From: Ferroplasma acidiphilum
GTDB lineage: Archaea; Thermoplasmatota; Thermoplasmata; Thermoplasmatales; Thermoplasmataceae
Direction of reading: 5' to 3'
Assembly: GCF_002078355.1 (NCBI RefSeq)
Contig: NZ_CP015363.1
Coordinates: forward strand, 1,674,001 to 1,738,000
Length of the DNA stretch: 64,000 nt
Below are positions 63,640 through 64,000 of this stretch, in pieces (within the stretch, counting starts at the first letter, position 1; every line of letters starts with the position of its first letter). Both the position numbers and the translations under genes were made by a program. The notes below the pieces were generated by a model that did no database searches, had not been told where the DNA came from, and saw only the letters and a program-made list of their open reading frames with translations.

Positions 63640-64000
63640 AAGTTGAGAAATTAAAGGGTTTCAGAGACCACTATCCGGAGGATATGGAAGTAAGGAATTA
63701 CTTTTTCAAGAAAATTACAAACGCTGCTGAGAATTTTGGTTATCAGCTGATTGATTTTCCAAGCCTTGAACCACTTGACCTGTACAGGCTTAAATCAGGG
63801 ACAGAGATTGTCAACCAAACTTTTTCATTTACCGATAAAGGTGGCAGGGAGGTTACAATGATACCGGAAGCCACGCCTTCCACTGTCAGGTTGCTCACAG
63901 CAAGAAAAGACCTTCCAAGGCCTGTTAGATGGTATTCATTTCCAAAGGTATGGAGATATGAAGAACCTCAGGAGGGAAGATTCAGGGAACATTACCAGTT
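63636..64000 (+). CDS. hisS: Histidyl-tRNA synthetase (partial, N-terminal part)
   Basis: The frame starts with ATG 63636 and runs off the right edge, giving about 121 residues. It reads [20 protein letters not shown], then [33 protein letters not shown] and the class II motif 2 region [20 protein letters not shown]. That is the conserved HisS N-terminus. The enzyme charges tRNA-His. It is coupled to the DUF1059 gene by ATGA. Confidence 0.93.
   Translation, partial: MKVEKLKGFRDHYPEDMEVRNYFFKKITNAAENFGYQLIDFPSLEPLDLYRLKSGTEIVNQTFSFTDKGGREVTMIPEATPSTVRLLTARKDLPRPVRWYSFPKVWRYEEPQEGRFREHYQ

Overview
The window looks like a chromosomal segment of a thermoacidophilic euryarchaeon of the order Thermoplasmatales, most like the Ferroplasma/Acidiplasma/Picrophilus group. 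The evidence is archaeal marker genes (family D DNA polymerase large subunit, ABCE1/Rli1, RNA polymerase subunit K, archaeosine TGT, archaeal D-aminoacyl-tRNA deacylase DtdA, archaeal-type Tsr3), low G+C, HTH_10 regulators, and TATA-like boxes about 28 nt before many start codons. Internal operon genes instead use GGTGAT Shine-Dalgarno sites. The exact species cannot be fixed from this window.

Layout. 1-5.0 kb: LysE-type exporter (cut by the edge), ornithine cyclodeaminase family enzyme, Asp/Glu racemase-like protein, then the futalosine menaquinone genes mqnE-mqnA-mqnC. 5.1-9.0 kb (minus): rhamnose mutarotase family protein, enoyl-CoA hydratase, glyA, surface glycoprotein. 9.3-14.2 kb: dtdA, then a tight group of a PLP enzyme, a DUF1611 protein and a PP-loop protein, then tsr3 and a tiny CWC metal-binding protein on the other strand. 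14.5-22.9 kb: MFS transporter and the cluster pyrG-SCP2-polC-GPN GTPase-UbiA. 22.9-25.7 kb: ADP-forming acyl-CoA synthetase, isochorismatase-like protein, tRNA-Leu(UAG). 25.7-33.9 kb: methyltransferase, HTH_10 regulator plus NDH-2-like flavoprotein, second UbiA, rpiA, PhoU-like regulator, membrane protein, geranylgeranyl reductase, DMT transporter. 34-40.3 kb: phosphate-type MFS, an NnrS-like/DUF2249-cupin/4-TM/HTH_10 group, and an unrecognised two-gene unit. 40.4-46.9 kb: HAD phosphatase, GNAT, tgtA, Zn alcohol dehydrogenase, MarR and 14-TM drug exporter. 47-51.9 kb: ABCE1, small partner, second phosphate-type MFS, folP. 52-58 kb: lipA, complete 2-oxoacid dehydrogenase complex (E1a, E1b, E2, E3) and lipB in one operon, then a cobalamin adenosyltransferase. 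58.5-59.7 kb: rpoK and a decayed transposase. 59.7-64 kb: metG, HPP membrane protein, nucleotide-sugar epimerase, DUF1059 protein and the start of hisS.

How the parts fit. Respiratory quinone synthesis (mqn genes, two UbiA enzymes, geranylgeranyl reductase), central carbon metabolism (oxoacid dehydrogenase with its own lipoylation genes, acyl-CoA synthetase, rpiA) and information processing (polC, rpoK, ABCE1, metG, hisS, tgtA, dtdA) dominate. Accessory interest lies in the PLP-DUF1611-PP-loop operon (possible D-/L-glutamate chemistry), the archaeosine TGT whose zinc-site cysteines are replaced, the likely nitric-oxide-related group, the unknown pair at 38.7-40.3 kb, and several family members that lack catalytic residues. 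No CRISPR array, rRNA, prophage or intact insertion sequence was seen.
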